Shown here in pieces: positions 52,644 to 61,397 of a stretch of DNA of 64,000 nucleotides. Both the position numbers and the translations under genes were made by a program. The DNA lies in the NCBI GenBank assembly GCA_016703945.1, contig JADJBC010000021.1:39997-103996 (forward strand), given 5' to 3'. The stretch comes from Candidatus Aalborgicola danicus (lineage in GTDB: Bacteria > Pseudomonadota > Gammaproteobacteria > Burkholderiales > Burkholderiaceae_C). Within the stretch, counting starts at the first letter, position 1; each line of letters begins with the position of its first letter. The notes under the pieces were generated by a model, which was not told the origin of the DNA, did not search any database, and saw nothing but the letters and a program-made list of their open reading frames with translations.

Positions 52644-54925
52644 CCGCCAACTTGCCGCGCAGTCGTTACGACAAGGCGGTGCAAAGCTCCCGCGCCCTGC
52701 GTTGGACGTTGGGGGGTGGTGCAGTGGCCATGGTGGCAATCGGCCTGGGGTTGCTTTACCTGCTCATTGAAGCCACCAACAACCGGGAAATGTATGAGCA
52801 CAACTATGCGCGCTTGTTTACGGTCAATGTGGTCGTTGCGGGTATTCTTTTTGGCGTTATTGTGTGGGTGGCCTATCGCTTACTGGTGCGTCTGCGTGAG
52901 GGGCGCTTCGGCAGCCGCCTGTTGCTCAAGTTGGCCACGATTTTTGCGTTGGTTGGGTTGGCGCCAGGCCTTCTGGTTTTTGGCGTCTCGTACCAGTTTG
53001 TCTCTCGATCCATTGAAACCTGGTTTGACGTGAAGGTCGAAGGTGCGCTGGAAGCAGGCCTGAGTCTGGGACGCGTCACGCTAGACGCATTGTCGAACGA
53101 TCTCACCACCAAGACGCGCAGCGCTGCCAGCCAATTGGCTGAAACCCAGGAGGCGGCAGTGGGTCTGGCATTGGATCGCATGGTGGAGCAGCTCAGCGCC
53201 GCCGATGCGACGATTTGGAGCGCATCTGGGAAGCTCCTGGCCAGTGCTGGGCAGTCCCGTTTTCAGCTGGCGCCCGACAAACCTTCACCCCAGCAGTTTC
53301 GCACAGCAAGAACTGACCGGTCTCTGTCCTGGGTGGATGGGCTGGACGATGGTGTTCCAGCAAGTCTCAATGGTGCCCGCATCAAAGTGCTGGTGCCAAT
53401 TTCAAGTACCGCGCTGGGGCTGAGCCCGGAATCACGTTTCCTGCAAGTGACCCGCGCCTTGCCGTCGAATCTGGTGGCCAACGCGCTCGCGGTGGAAAGC
53501 GCCAACCGAGAGTATCAGGAGCGGGCATTGGGTCGGCAAGGACTCAAGCGTATGTATATCGGGACTTTGACCTTGAGTCTTTTCTTGGCTGTATTTGGGG
53601 CGGTGCTATTGGCGGTGATTTTGGGTGACCAAATAGCGCGCCCCCTGCTGATGCTGGCCGAGGGGGTCAGCCAGGTGGCCGCTGGCGACTTGACTCCAAA
53701 ACTGGTGATGCAGGGAAATGATGAACTGGTTGGGCTGACCCGTTCTTTTGCGTCAATGACACAGCAGCTGGCGGACGCCCGCCAAGCCGTGCAACACAGT
53801 ATGGAGCAGGTTGATGCGGCCCGCGCCAACCTGCAGACTATTCTGGACAACCTGACGGCTGGCGTCATCGTGATGGATGCACAGGGTTTGATCAGATCGT
53901 TCAATCCGGGGGCGACACGGATTCTGCACGTTCCGCTGTCTGATTTTGTCGGCCGACCCTTGGCAGACATCGATGGATTGGCAGACTTTAGTGGTTCGGT
54001 ACAGCACCAGTTTGACGATTTTTTGACACAGCAAGCGGGCCAACCTTTGGATCACTGGCAGCGTTCGTTCGAGTTGGGTGGTGGCTCCTCTGCGCTGCAT
54101 GGCCCGTTTGACCGCACGTTGACGTTGGTCGCGCGCGGGGCCGAGTTGCCGGGTGACGCACGCTTGTTGGTGTTTGACGACATTTCTGACATCGTCTCGG
54201 CGCAGCGGGCACAGGCTTGGGGCGAAGTGGCGCGCCGGTTGGCCCACGAAATCAAGAACCCTTTAACCCCGATCCAATTGTCAGCAGAGCGGCTCGAAAT
54301 GAAGCTCACTGGAAAACTGGCGTCGGGTGATCAAGCCGTTCTGACAAAATCAGTCAAAACCATCGTGGATCAGGTCGAGGCCATGAAGCGACTGGTCAAC
54401 GATTTTCGGGACTATGCGCGGTTGCCCGCCGCAGAGCTCAAACCCGTCGATTTGAACTCCTTGGTCACCGATATCTTCATGCTGTATGAACACGACGGCC
54501 TTGCCGTGCCGGTGAGTCTGGAATTGGATCCGGCCTGCCCGCCCGTGATGGGAGATGCTCAGCAGTTAAGACAGGTAGTTCACAACCTGATTCAAAATGC
54601 CCAGGATGCCAGCGAAACCGTCAAGACTGTCGATACGGGCGATCGCAATGTAGTCGTCAGGACGCTGTTTCAACCGGGGGTTGGGCGGGTCCGAATCAGT
54701 GTCTTGGATAGTGGCGGCGGCTTCCCTGACCACATCCTCAAACGCGCCTTTGAGCCCTACGTCACGACGAAAGCCAAGGGCACGGGGTTGGGTCTGGCCG
54801 TTGTCAAGAAGATTGCAGACGAGCACGGCTCGCGGGTAGACATTGTCAACCGCGTCGTAGACGGTGTCGTGGTGGGCGCGCAAGTATCGTTATCATTGGG
54901 CGTCGGGAATACCGCGCCAGCTTAA
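52640..54925 (+). CDS. NtrY-like sensor histidine kinase
   Basis: 761 residues. Several N-terminal membrane segments (WTLGGGAVAMVAIGLGLLYL, VNVVVAGILFGVIVWVAYRL, FLAVFGAVLLAVILGDQIA), a HAMP linker (ARPLLMLAEGVSQVAAGDLT), PAS domain (ILDNLTAGVIVMDAQGLIRS), H-box VARRLAHEIKNPLTPIQLSA and an ATPase domain (VVHNLIQNAQDASE, DSGGGFPDHILKRAFEPY, TGLGLAVVKKI). It pairs with the next gene. NtrYX systems respond to nitrogen or redox state in other proteobacteria; the signal here is not known. Confidence 0.93.
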   Translation: MTANLPRSRYDKAVQSSRALRWTLGGGAVAMVAIGLGLLYLLIEATNNREMYEHNYARLFTVNVVVAGILFGVIVWVAYRLLVRLREGRFGSRLLLKLATIFALVGLAPGLLVFGVSYQFVSRSIETWFDVKVEGALEAGLSLGRVTLDALSNDLTTKTRSAASQLAETQEAAVGLALDRMVEQLSAADATIWSASGKLLASAGQSRFQLAPDKPSPQQFRTARTDRSLSWVDGLDDGVPASLNGARIKVLVPISSTALGLSPESRFLQVTRALPSNLVANALAVESANREYQERALGRQGLKRMYIGTLTLSLFLAVFGAVLLAVILGDQIARPLLMLAEGVSQVAAGDLTPKLVMQGNDELVGLTRSFASMTQQLADARQAVQHSMEQVDAARANLQTILDNLTAGVIVMDAQGLIRSFNPGATRILHVPLSDFVGRPLADIDGLADFSGSVQHQFDDFLTQQAGQPLDHWQRSFELGGGSSALHGPFDRTLTLVARGAELPGDARLLVFDDISDIVSAQRAQAWGEVARRLAHEIKNPLTPIQLSAERLEMKLTGKLASGDQAVLTKSVKTIVDQVEAMKRLVNDFRDYARLPAAELKPVDLNSLVTDIFMLYEHDGLAVPVSLELDPACPPVMGDAQQLRQVVHNLIQNAQDASETVKTVDTGDRNVVVRTLFQPGVGRVRISVLDSGGGFPDHILKRAFEPYVTTKAKGTGLGLAVVKKIADEHGSRVDIVNRVVDGVVVGAQVSLSLGVGNTAPA

Positions 54926-54963
54926 GCGCGACATATGGGTATCTAAGGGTTAGCGCACAAAAC

Positions 54964-55641
54964 ATGGCAAATATTCTGGTTGTTGATGATGAGCATGGCA
55001 TTCGGGATCTGCTCTGGGAGATCCTCAATGACGAGGGTCACAACGTCGAACTGGCGGAAAACGCGGCGCAGGCGCGCGCCGCCCGATTGCGTGAGCGCCC
55101 AGACCTTGTTTTGCTCGATATCTGGATGCCCGATACCGATGGCGTTACCCTGCTGAAAGAGTGGTCCTCGACTGGTGCGCTGACCATGCCTGTCATTATG
55201 ATGAGTGGACACGCCACCATTGATACGGCGGTTGAAGCCACAAAAATTGGTGCTTTGGCGTTTCTGGAAAAGCCCATTACCCTGCAAAAATTGTTGAGGG
55301 CAGTCGAGCAGGGATTGGTGCGCAACAATTTGCATCGCTCCATGGCGGCGGCGACACCAAAACCGTTTACACCCGTGGTGGAAGTCTTGGGGTTTCCCCC
55401 GGCCATGACCAGCGGTCCCAGTGAACCAGGTCTTCAGGCTACGCAAAATTTTGTACTCGACAAGCCCCTGCGGGAGGCCAGGGACGAATTTGAAAAGGCT
55501 TATTTCGAATACCACCTTGCCAGGGAAAACGGGTCCATGACACGTGTGGCAGAAAAAACCGGGCTTGAGCGAACACACCTGTATCGCAAGCTCAAGCAAC
55601 TTGGCGTCGACCTGACGCGTGGTAAGCGCAACGGCAATTGA
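54964..55641 (+). CDS. NtrX-like response regulator lacking the AAA+ domain
   Basis: 225 residues: receiver (ILVVDDEHGIRDLLWEILND, phospho-acceptor Asp52 in LLDIWMPDTDG, VIMMSGHA, LEKPI), a linker of about 60 residues, and a Fis-type HTH (ENGSMTRVAEKTGLERTHLY, then RKLKQLGVDL). Canonical NtrX of about 450-480 residues carries a sigma-54-activating AAA+ domain between these parts; it is absent here, with no sign of a frameshift, so this regulator should act without sigma-54 ATPase activity. Directly downstream of its kinase. Confidence 0.92.
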   Translation: MANILVVDDEHGIRDLLWEILNDEGHNVELAENAAQARAARLRERPDLVLLDIWMPDTDGVTLLKEWSSTGALTMPVIMMSGHATIDTAVEATKIGALAFLEKPITLQKLLRAVEQGLVRNNLHRSMAAATPKPFTPVVEVLGFPPAMTSGPSEPGLQATQNFVLDKPLREARDEFEKAYFEYHLARENGSMTRVAEKTGLERTHLYRKLKQLGVDLTRGKRNGN

Positions 55642-55659
55642 CCCATTGATTCGACCGGC

Positions 55660-55689
55660 TTGGAAATCTCCGAATCTTCCTGCTATAAT
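55660..55689 (+). promoter_or_regulatory. Sigma-70 promoter of tRNA-Phe/tRNA-Gly
   Basis: TTGGAA at 55660-55665, 18 bp, perfect TATAAT at 55684-55689; tRNA-Phe begins 10 bp later. Confidence 0.8.
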
Positions 55690-55699
55690 TTTAGGCTCA

Positions 55700-55775
55700 G
55701 GCCCGGTAGCTCAGTCGGTAGAGCAGAGGATTGAAAATCCTTGTGTCGGTGGTTCGATTCCGCCCCAGGCCACCA
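55700..55775 (+). tRNA. tRNA-Phe (GAA)
   Basis: 76 nt, anticodon GAA at 55733-55735, T-arm GGTTCGATTCC, encoded CCA. The acceptor GGCCCGG faces CCAGGCC, giving one C-A mismatch (pair 5-68) where relatives have C-G. Confidence 0.97.
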
Positions 55776-55780
55776 AATAT

Positions 55781-55856
55781 GCGGGAATAGCTCAGTTGGT
55801 AGAGCGATACCTTGCCAAGGTATAGGTCGAGAGTTCGAACCTCTTTTCCCGCTCCA
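55781..55856 (+). tRNA. tRNA-Gly (GCC)
   Basis: 76 nt, acceptor GCGGGAA/TTCCCGC, anticodon GCC at 55814-55816, encoded CCA at 55854-55856 region (GCTCCA). Second gene of the pair with tRNA-Phe. Confidence 0.98.
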
Positions 55857-55866
55857 TATTTTGTAG

Positions 55867-55894
55867 AAAGCCCATCCGTTGTGATGGGCTTTTT
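55867..55894 (+). terminator. Rho-independent terminator after the tRNA pair
   Basis: AAAGCCCATC and GATGGGCTTTTT arms around a 6-nt loop. Confidence 0.9.
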
Positions 55895-55977
55895 GCATTC
55901 CGGGTGACGGCACAGTTCACCCGTATTGAGGTGTACGCTGACATTTCACCCATGGCAACTTTTGGGACAATAGTGGC

Positions 55978-57006
55978 ATGAACGAACTTACCCTGACCCG
56001 CCCCGACGATTGGCATCTGCACCTGCGTGATGGCGATGTACTTTCCACCGTTGTGCCGCACACGGCGGCACAGTTTGGCCGCGCAATCGTCATGCCAAAT
56101 TTGAAGCCGCCCATCACCACCGCTGTGCAGGCAGTCGCCTACCGCAATCGGATTTTGGCGGCCGTGCCACCGGGCATCTCGTTTGAGCCCTTAATGACCC
56201 TTTACCTGACCGACAACCTGCCACCGGACGAGATTGCCCGTGCCAAAGACGCAGGGGTCGTCGCCGCCAAGTTGTACCCTGCGGGAGCGACCACCAATAG
56301 TGACGCGGGAGTCACGGATTTGCGGCACATTTACAAGACCCTGGAAGCCATGCAGCGTTCAGGCCTGTTGCTGCTGATGCACGGCGAGGCGACGTCGCCC
56401 GACATTGATTTGTTTGATCGCGAGGCTGTCTTTATCGACTCGCAGTTGATCCCGCTGCGCAAAGATTTCCCCGAGTTGAAGATGGTGTTTGAACACATCA
56501 CGACCAAGGAAGCCGCGCAGTACGTTAGCGACGGTGATCGATTCATCGGCGCCACCATCACCGCACACCACCTTTTGTACAACCGCAATGCGATTTTCAC
56601 CGGTGGCATCCGCCCTCACTACTACTGTTTGCCCGTGCTGAAGCGCGAGATGCACCGTCTGGCCTTGGTGCAGGCTGCTACCAGTGGCTCCAGTAAATTT
56701 TTTCTGGGGACCGACAGTGCGCCACACGCGGCCCACCTGAAGGAGCACGCCACGGGTTGTGCCGGGTGTTACACCGCACACGCGGCCCTGGAGCTGTATG
56801 CCCAGGCCTTTGACACGGCCGGTGCGCTGGACCAATTGGAAGGTTTTGCCAGCTTTCATGGGGCTGATTTCTACGGTCTGCCGCGCAACCGGGGCACCAT
56901 CACCCTGCGCCGCGAGTCATGGACCGTGCCCGAAAGCTTTGCCTTTGGTGAGGCGCAATTGAAGCCACTGGGTGGGGGTGAGGCATTGCCGTGGCGGATG
57001 GTCTAG
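55978..57006 (+). CDS. pyrC: Dihydroorotase (class II, PyrC type)
   Basis: Ring closure of carbamoyl aspartate in pyrimidine synthesis. 342 residues. Metal His pair in RPDDWHLHLRDGDVL, carboxylated Lys in VVAAKLYPAGATTNSDAGV, metal His in MVFEHITTKEAA and ATITAHHLLYNRNAI, and catalytic Asp in FLGTDSAPHAAHLKE. Start ATG 55978 directly precedes the domain. Its end overlaps the DUF3025 gene. Confidence 0.97.
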   Translation: MNELTLTRPDDWHLHLRDGDVLSTVVPHTAAQFGRAIVMPNLKPPITTAVQAVAYRNRILAAVPPGISFEPLMTLYLTDNLPPDEIARAKDAGVVAAKLYPAGATTNSDAGVTDLRHIYKTLEAMQRSGLLLLMHGEATSPDIDLFDREAVFIDSQLIPLRKDFPELKMVFEHITTKEAAQYVSDGDRFIGATITAHHLLYNRNAIFTGGIRPHYYCLPVLKREMHRLALVQAATSGSSKFFLGTDSAPHAAHLKEHATGCAGCYTAHAALELYAQAFDTAGALDQLEGFASFHGADFYGLPRNRGTITLRRESWTVPESFAFGEAQLKPLGGGEALPWRMV

Positions 57007-57749
57007 GTGCCATCGCCTGGTCAGTGCCTTGGCTGGGGCCCTATTCGACGTTGGGGCAGGGCGTTGCGGCTCAGGTAACTGCAGGAGTGCCCTGCGCCGA
57101 TGCGCTGAATGCTGCGCTGGCGCCCTTGCCCAGCCCGGTGCGCTTCGTTCCGCAATGTGATCTGCCGATCGGAATGGCCTACGAAAGCTACATCTTTAAT
57201 AGCAACTGCTGCCCTACCCGCGAGGGCTTGCACGACTTTTTCAATGGGCTGGCCTGGTTGCTGTTCCCCCAGACCAAACGCCGCCTGAACCAGTTGCACG
57301 TCGCCCAGATTGCACAAACCGGAATCCAGCCGGTGCGTGGCCCGGCGCGCGACGCATTGACGGTGTTTGACGAGAACGCCGCCTTTTTGCAATGCCCCGA
57401 TGCGTTGTGGGACGCTCTGGCGGCCAAGGACTGGTGTCGCTTGTTTGGTCCGCTGCGTCCGCTGTGGGCGCAGTCCAATCTGGTGCTGTTTGGTCACGCG
57501 CTGCTGGAGAAGCTGGTTTACCCACGAAAACCCATCACCGCCCACGTATACAGGGCGCAAGCAGCTACACATTCGATAGCGGATCTCGACCAGTGGATGG
57601 CCGCCGACATAAACGCCGAGCGTTTGGCTGGCAAGCCCTTTGCGCATTTGCCCGTACTAGGCGTCCCCGGCTGGTGGTCCGGAAATGAAGACCCAGCGTT
57701 TTACGAAGATGCCTCGGTATTCCGCCCCAATCGTCACAACTTGGTTTGA
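56991..57749 (+). CDS. DUF3025 family protein
   Basis: 252 residues, no known function. Typical pattern: PIGMAYESYIFNSNCCPTRE, GLHDFFNGLAWLLFPQTKRR, DENAAFLQCPDALWDAL, LVLFGHALLEKLVYPRKPIT and a C-terminal GVPGWWSGNEDPAFYEDASV. GTG start at 56991 overlaps the pyrC 3' end by 16 bp, so the two are coupled. The stretch AHVYRAQAATHSIADL after residue about 185 is encoded by what looks like a decayed palindromic repeat (57533-57585). Confidence 0.85.
   Translation: MADGLGAIAWSVPWLGPYSTLGQGVAAQVTAGVPCADALNAALAPLPSPVRFVPQCDLPIGMAYESYIFNSNCCPTREGLHDFFNGLAWLLFPQTKRRLNQLHVAQIAQTGIQPVRGPARDALTVFDENAAFLQCPDALWDALAAKDWCRLFGPLRPLWAQSNLVLFGHALLEKLVYPRKPITAHVYRAQAATHSIADLDQWMAADINAERLAGKPFAHLPVLGVPGWWSGNEDPAFYEDASVFRPNRHNLV
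57533..57585 (-). repeat. Decayed palindromic repeat inside the DUF3025 gene
   Basis: CCGCCCACGTATACA then GCGCAAGCAGCTACACATTC with ATAGCGG, alignable with copy C in thiL (CCGCCCTCGTGGAATAT, GCGTAAGCAGCTATCAAATA, GTAGCG). Identity is lower than among other copies. Confidence 0.45.
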
Positions 57750-57767
57750 TACTTGCCCCACGCCAAC

Positions 57768-57841
57768 CCGAGGCGCCGGGCGGGCTGGGGCCTCATGAAC
57801 CTTCGGTTCCGAAATCGGCCCCACCCCGCCCAACGCCTCGG
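57768..57841. terminator. Long inverted repeat between DUF3025 gene and htpX
   Basis: Arms CCGAGGCG...GGCGGG..GGGGCC and GGCCCC...CCGCCC..CGCCTCGG, with a nested AACC-GGTT hairpin at the top. No U-run. The rest of this 239-bp gap (57750-57988) shows no gene; the htpX promoter should lie to the right. Confidence 0.55.
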
Positions 57842-57988
57842 GCCAGCGTTCCACACGTAGTCGAGTTCTTTCCTTTTTTCCCTATGGTGTTTAAGTTCTT
57901 TAGAAGCGCCCTGGCTTGAAATTGCGCAATTCAACCTTACCATTCACGCAGTCGGCTCTTGTAGACGGGCCAACGGAAAAAGGAAACC

Positions 57989-58864
57989 ATGAAACGCATT
58001 CTGTTATTTGTCTTGACCAACGTATTAGTGGTCGCTGTTCTGGGCATCGTAGCCAGCCTGCTGGGTGTGAACCGCTACCTCACCAGCAGTGGACTCAACC
58101 TGGGTGCCTTGTTGGGCTTCGCTCTGATCATGGGTTTTGGCGGTGCCATTATTTCCCTGTTGATCAGCAAACCTATGGCGAAGTGGACTTCGGGTGTGCG
58201 AATCATTGAACAGCCGCAAAACGTGGACGAAGCCTGGATTGTTGAAACCGTGCGCAAGCTGTCCGAAAAGGCCGGCATCGGCATGCCGGAAGTCGGTATT
58301 TTTGAAGGCGACCCCAACGCCTTTGCCACCGGTGCTTTCAAGAACTCGGCACTGGTTGCGGTATCCACTGGCCTCCTGCAGGGCATGACCAAAGAAGAGA
58401 TTGAAGCCGTCATTGGCCACGAAGTGGCCCACATTGCCAACGGCGATATGGTCACCATGACCTTGATTCAGGGCGTGATGAACACGTTTGTCGTCTTTCT
58501 CAGCCGTGTCATCGGTTACGCGGTCGACAGCTTTTTGCGCAAGGGTGACGACCGCAGCTCCGGCCCCGGCATAGGCTACATGATCACCACCATCGTGCTA
58601 GACATCGTGTTGGGCTTTGCCGCTGCCATCGTGGTGGCCTGGTTCTCGCGTCACCGCGAATTCCGAGCCGATGCCGGAGCGGCCCAATTGCTGGGGCGCA
58701 AGCAACCGATGATCAATGCCCTGGCGCGTTTGGGTGGCATGGTCCCTGGTGAGCTGCCCAAAAGCGTGGCGGCAATGGGCATTGCCGGTGGTATCGGCAA
58801 GCTGTTCTCGACACACCCTCCCATCGAAGAGCGGATTGCCGCTCTGCAAAACCAGCAAGGCTGA
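57989..58864 (+). CDS. htpX: Membrane zinc protease HtpX
   Basis: 291 residues. M48 metalloprotease of inner-membrane quality control. Two N-terminal membrane segments (ILLFVLTNVLVVAVLGIVAS, GALLGFALIMGFGGAIISLL), zinc motif VIGHEVAHIANGD, two further membrane segments and the third-ligand region WFSRHREFRADAGAAQL. C-terminal STHPPIEERIAAL is typical. Confidence 0.98.
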   Translation: MKRILLFVLTNVLVVAVLGIVASLLGVNRYLTSSGLNLGALLGFALIMGFGGAIISLLISKPMAKWTSGVRIIEQPQNVDEAWIVETVRKLSEKAGIGMPEVGIFEGDPNAFATGAFKNSALVAVSTGLLQGMTKEEIEAVIGHEVAHIANGDMVTMTLIQGVMNTFVVFLSRVIGYAVDSFLRKGDDRSSGPGIGYMITTIVLDIVLGFAAAIVVAWFSRHREFRADAGAAQLLGRKQPMINALARLGGMVPGELPKSVAAMGIAGGIGKLFSTHPPIEERIAALQNQQG

Positions 58865-58944
58865 GGCACGCCCAGCCTTCTACCGGCCCACTGGGTGTGC
58901 CCAGCCCAGTGTGGGCCCGCAACAGGAAACCTCTGGCTGGTGGA

Positions 58945-60012
58945 TTAGCAAATCCGCGGTAGTTGCTCGCCGCTGAGCCAATCCACCACGCGCCGCCCAC
59001 CAAACCGCGTATTCATCTGCACAAAGCAATGGCTGTCCTGCGTGACGGTGCCAATGCGCTCTGCACCGCGCCCCAGCGGGTGGGCGCGCATGGCGGCCAG
59101 CAGTTGGTCTGCCACTTCGGGCGCGCAGATGGCGATCAGCTTGCCTTCGTTGGCCACGTACAGCGGGTCCAGGCCCAGCAGCTCGCAGGCGGCTTCCACC
59201 TGCGGCAGCACCGGGATCGCGGCTTCCTCAATGGTCATGCCGACTTGCGATTGCGTGGCGATTTCGTTGAGCGTGGTGGCCAGCCCGCCGCGCGTGGGGT
59301 CGCGCAGTACGTGCAGTGCCGTGGGGTCGGGCAGTGCCTGCAGCATGGCCTGCACCAGGGTGTGCAGGGCGGCGGTGTCGGACACTATTGCGGTCTCGAA
59401 CTCCAGCGACTCGCGCAGCGACATCACCGCCACGCCGTGCTCGCCCACCGTGCCCGAGACCAGTATCACATCGCCGGCTTTCGCCTGGCGCCCGTCTATG
59501 CACAGGCTGTTCTGGACCACGCCCACGCCGGTGGTGCTGATGAACACGCCGTCGCCCTTGCCCTTCTCCACCACCTTGGTGTCGCCGGTGACGATGGGCA
59601 CGCCGGCCTCGCGCGCCGCCGCCGCCATGGATTCGACAATGCGCTTCAGATCGGCCAGCGCAAAGCCTTCTTCCAGAATGAAGCTGGCGGCCAGATACAG
59701 CGGCTTGGCCCCCGACATGGCCACATCGTTGACCGTGCCATGCACCGACAGGCAGCCAATGTCCCCGCCGGGGAAGAACAGCGGAGAAATAACATGCCCA
59801 TCGGTCGCCATCACCAGCCGCCCACCGGCGGGGAACGGCAGCAAGGCGCCATCGTGGCCCTGGCGCAAATACTCGTTGTCAAAGGCGCGGACAAACAGCT
59901 CGTCCACCAGCTGCGCCGCGGCCCGCCCACCAGCGCCGTGCGTCATGTCGATGTGCCCGTGCTTGAAGTCGATGGGGCGCAGGTAGTTTTTCTTCGGAGT
60001 TGTCATGGTCAT
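58945..60012 (-). CDS. hypE: Hydrogenase maturation protein HypE (carbamoyl dehydratase)
   Basis: 355 residues. Dehydrates the thiocarboxamide on its C-terminal Cys to thiocyanate, the cyanide donor for the [NiFe] centre. C-terminal PRIC carries that Cys. PurM/ThiL-like body: MTHGAGGRAAAQLVDELFV, MATDGHVISPLFFPGGDIG, VNDVAMSGAKPLYLAASFIL, RDPTRGGLATTLNEIA. The ATG at 60012 overlaps the hypD stop (ATGA); a second ATG at 60006 is possible. Confidence 0.97.
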   Translation of the reverse strand: MTMTTPKKNYLRPIDFKHGHIDMTHGAGGRAAAQLVDELFVRAFDNEYLRQGHDGALLPFPAGGRLVMATDGHVISPLFFPGGDIGCLSVHGTVNDVAMSGAKPLYLAASFILEEGFALADLKRIVESMAAAAREAGVPIVTGDTKVVEKGKGDGVFISTTGVGVVQNSLCIDGRQAKAGDVILVSGTVGEHGVAVMSLRESLEFETAIVSDTAALHTLVQAMLQALPDPTALHVLRDPTRGGLATTLNEIATQSQVGMTIEEAAIPVLPQVEAACELLGLDPLYVANEGKLIAICAPEVADQLLAAMRAHPLGRGAERIGTVTQDSHCFVQMNTRFGGRRVVDWLSGEQLPRIC

Positions 60013-61148
60013 GCTGCCACCACCGCGATGTCGCGGAAGCGGCCATAGGAATAGTGGGCGGCGCAGGCGCCTTCGTTGGACACCATGCACGAGCCCATCG
60101 GGCTCTCCGGCGTGCACACCGTGCCAAACAGCTTGCAGTCCGCCGGGCGCTTGACCCCGCGCAGGATGGCGCCGCATTCGCACTGCTTGTGGTCGGGGAC
60201 GCGGGTGTAGTGCAGGTCAAACTTGCGCTCGGCATCCCATGCGGCGTAAGCCGGGCGAATCTTTAGCGCGCTGTAGGGCACCTCGCCCAGGCCTCGCCAC
60301 TCAAAGCTTTCGCGTAGGTCGAAGATCTGCGCCATCAAGGCCTGCGCCGCCTGGTTGCCGTCGCGCGTCACCACGCGCGAAAACTCGTTCTCCACCACGC
60401 CGCGTCCTGCGTTGATCTGGCGCACCAACATCAAAATGCCCTGCATCACATCGAGCGGCTCAAACCCGGTGATCACTACGGGCTTGTGATAGGTTTGGGC
60501 AAAGGCTTCATAGGGTTTGGAGCCGATGATGATGCTCACGTGGGCCGGGCCGATGAAGCCATCAATCGGCACCGTGCCCAACAGGCGCGCTTCAGCCGCT
60601 TCCAGGATGTGGGTGATAGCGGCCGGGGTCAGCACATGGCAGCACAGCACGCTGAAGTTCTTGACAGCGCGCGCCGCCGCATCGCGAATGACCAGGGCCG
60701 TGGGCGGCGTGGTGGTCTCGAAGCCGATGGCAAAAAACACCACCTCGCGCTCCGGGTTTTGCTCGGCCAGCTTGAGCGCGTCGGCGGCCGAATACACCAT
60801 GCGGATGTCGGCCCCGCGCGCCTTGGCCTTGATCAGCGACAGCCCATCCGAGGCGGGCACGCGCATGGTGTCGCCATAGGTGCACAGCATCACGCCCTGC
60901 TCCAAGGCGAGGCGGATCGCCAGATCGACGCGGCCAATCGGCAGCACGCACACCGGGCAGCCCGGTCCATGGATCATGCGCACATTGGCGGGCAGCATGT
61001 CGGCAATGCCGTAGCGCGAAATGGCGTGCGTGTGCCCGCCGCAAAACTCCATGAAGTTGTAGGCCACATCGGGGCGGACTTCGGCGGCGATGTTGGCGGC
61101 GATGTGGCGCGCGCCATCCCCATCGCGGAATTCGTCGATGTATTTCAT
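60009..61148 (-). CDS. hypD: Hydrogenase maturation protein HypD (Fe-S scaffold)
   Basis: 379 residues. With HypC it assembles the Fe(CN)2CO unit. Motifs: EFCGGHTHAISRYGI, MIHGPGCPVCVLP, GFETTTPPTA, and a C-terminal 4Fe-4S set CECGAILRG...CKLFGTVCTPESPMGSC, then VSNEGACAAHYSYG. ATG at 61148 (MKYIDEFRDGDGARHI) matches the family; longer in-frame extension runs into hypC. Confidence 0.97.
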   Translation of the reverse strand: MKYIDEFRDGDGARHIAANIAAEVRPDVAYNFMEFCGGHTHAISRYGIADMLPANVRMIHGPGCPVCVLPIGRVDLAIRLALEQGVMLCTYGDTMRVPASDGLSLIKAKARGADIRMVYSAADALKLAEQNPEREVVFFAIGFETTTPPTALVIRDAAARAVKNFSVLCCHVLTPAAITHILEAAEARLLGTVPIDGFIGPAHVSIIIGSKPYEAFAQTYHKPVVITGFEPLDVMQGILMLVRQINAGRGVVENEFSRVVTRDGNQAAQALMAQIFDLRESFEWRGLGEVPYSALKIRPAYAAWDAERKFDLHYTRVPDHKQCECGAILRGVKRPADCKLFGTVCTPESPMGSCMVSNEGACAAHYSYGRFRDIAVVAA

Positions 61149-61380
61149 GGCTGGCCTTCTTTTCCACCTGCGCCAGTTCGGCAAACAGCGCCAGCGTGCG
61201 CTCTGCCTCCTCGGGGTCGATCTTGCCGATGGCGTAGCCCACGTGGATGATCACGTAGTCGCCCACCTGCGCGTCGTCCACCAGATCAATGGACACCTCC
61301 TTGCGCACCCCGGCCAGATCGACCACGGCACGCAGAGCGGGCAAGAGTTCCACCACGCGGGCGGGAATGGCTAGACACAT
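61145..61380 (-). CDS. hypC: Hydrogenase maturation chaperone HypC, 3' end apparently frameshifted
   Basis: About 78 residues expected. N-terminal MCLAIPARVVELL with the essential Cys2, then AVVDLAGVRKEVSIDLVDDA, and VGDYVIIHVGYAIGKIDPEE as in all HypC. The frame does not stop where HypC proteins end but runs on for 262 codons (to 60592) through hypD in another frame, giving non-HypC sequence. Adding one A to the AAAA run near 61158-61161 would end the protein EKEGQP with a TGA overlapping the hypD ATG, the same ATGA coupling as hypD-hypE. So a one-base deletion or sequence error is likely. Confidence 0.9.
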
Positions 61381-61397
61381 GATGGGTTCCTTGGTTT

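Noticed and set aside
60592..61380. 262-codon reading frame beginning with HypC
   Set aside because: Only the first 75 or so residues look like HypC; the rest is out-of-frame hypD sequence rich in Arg and His.
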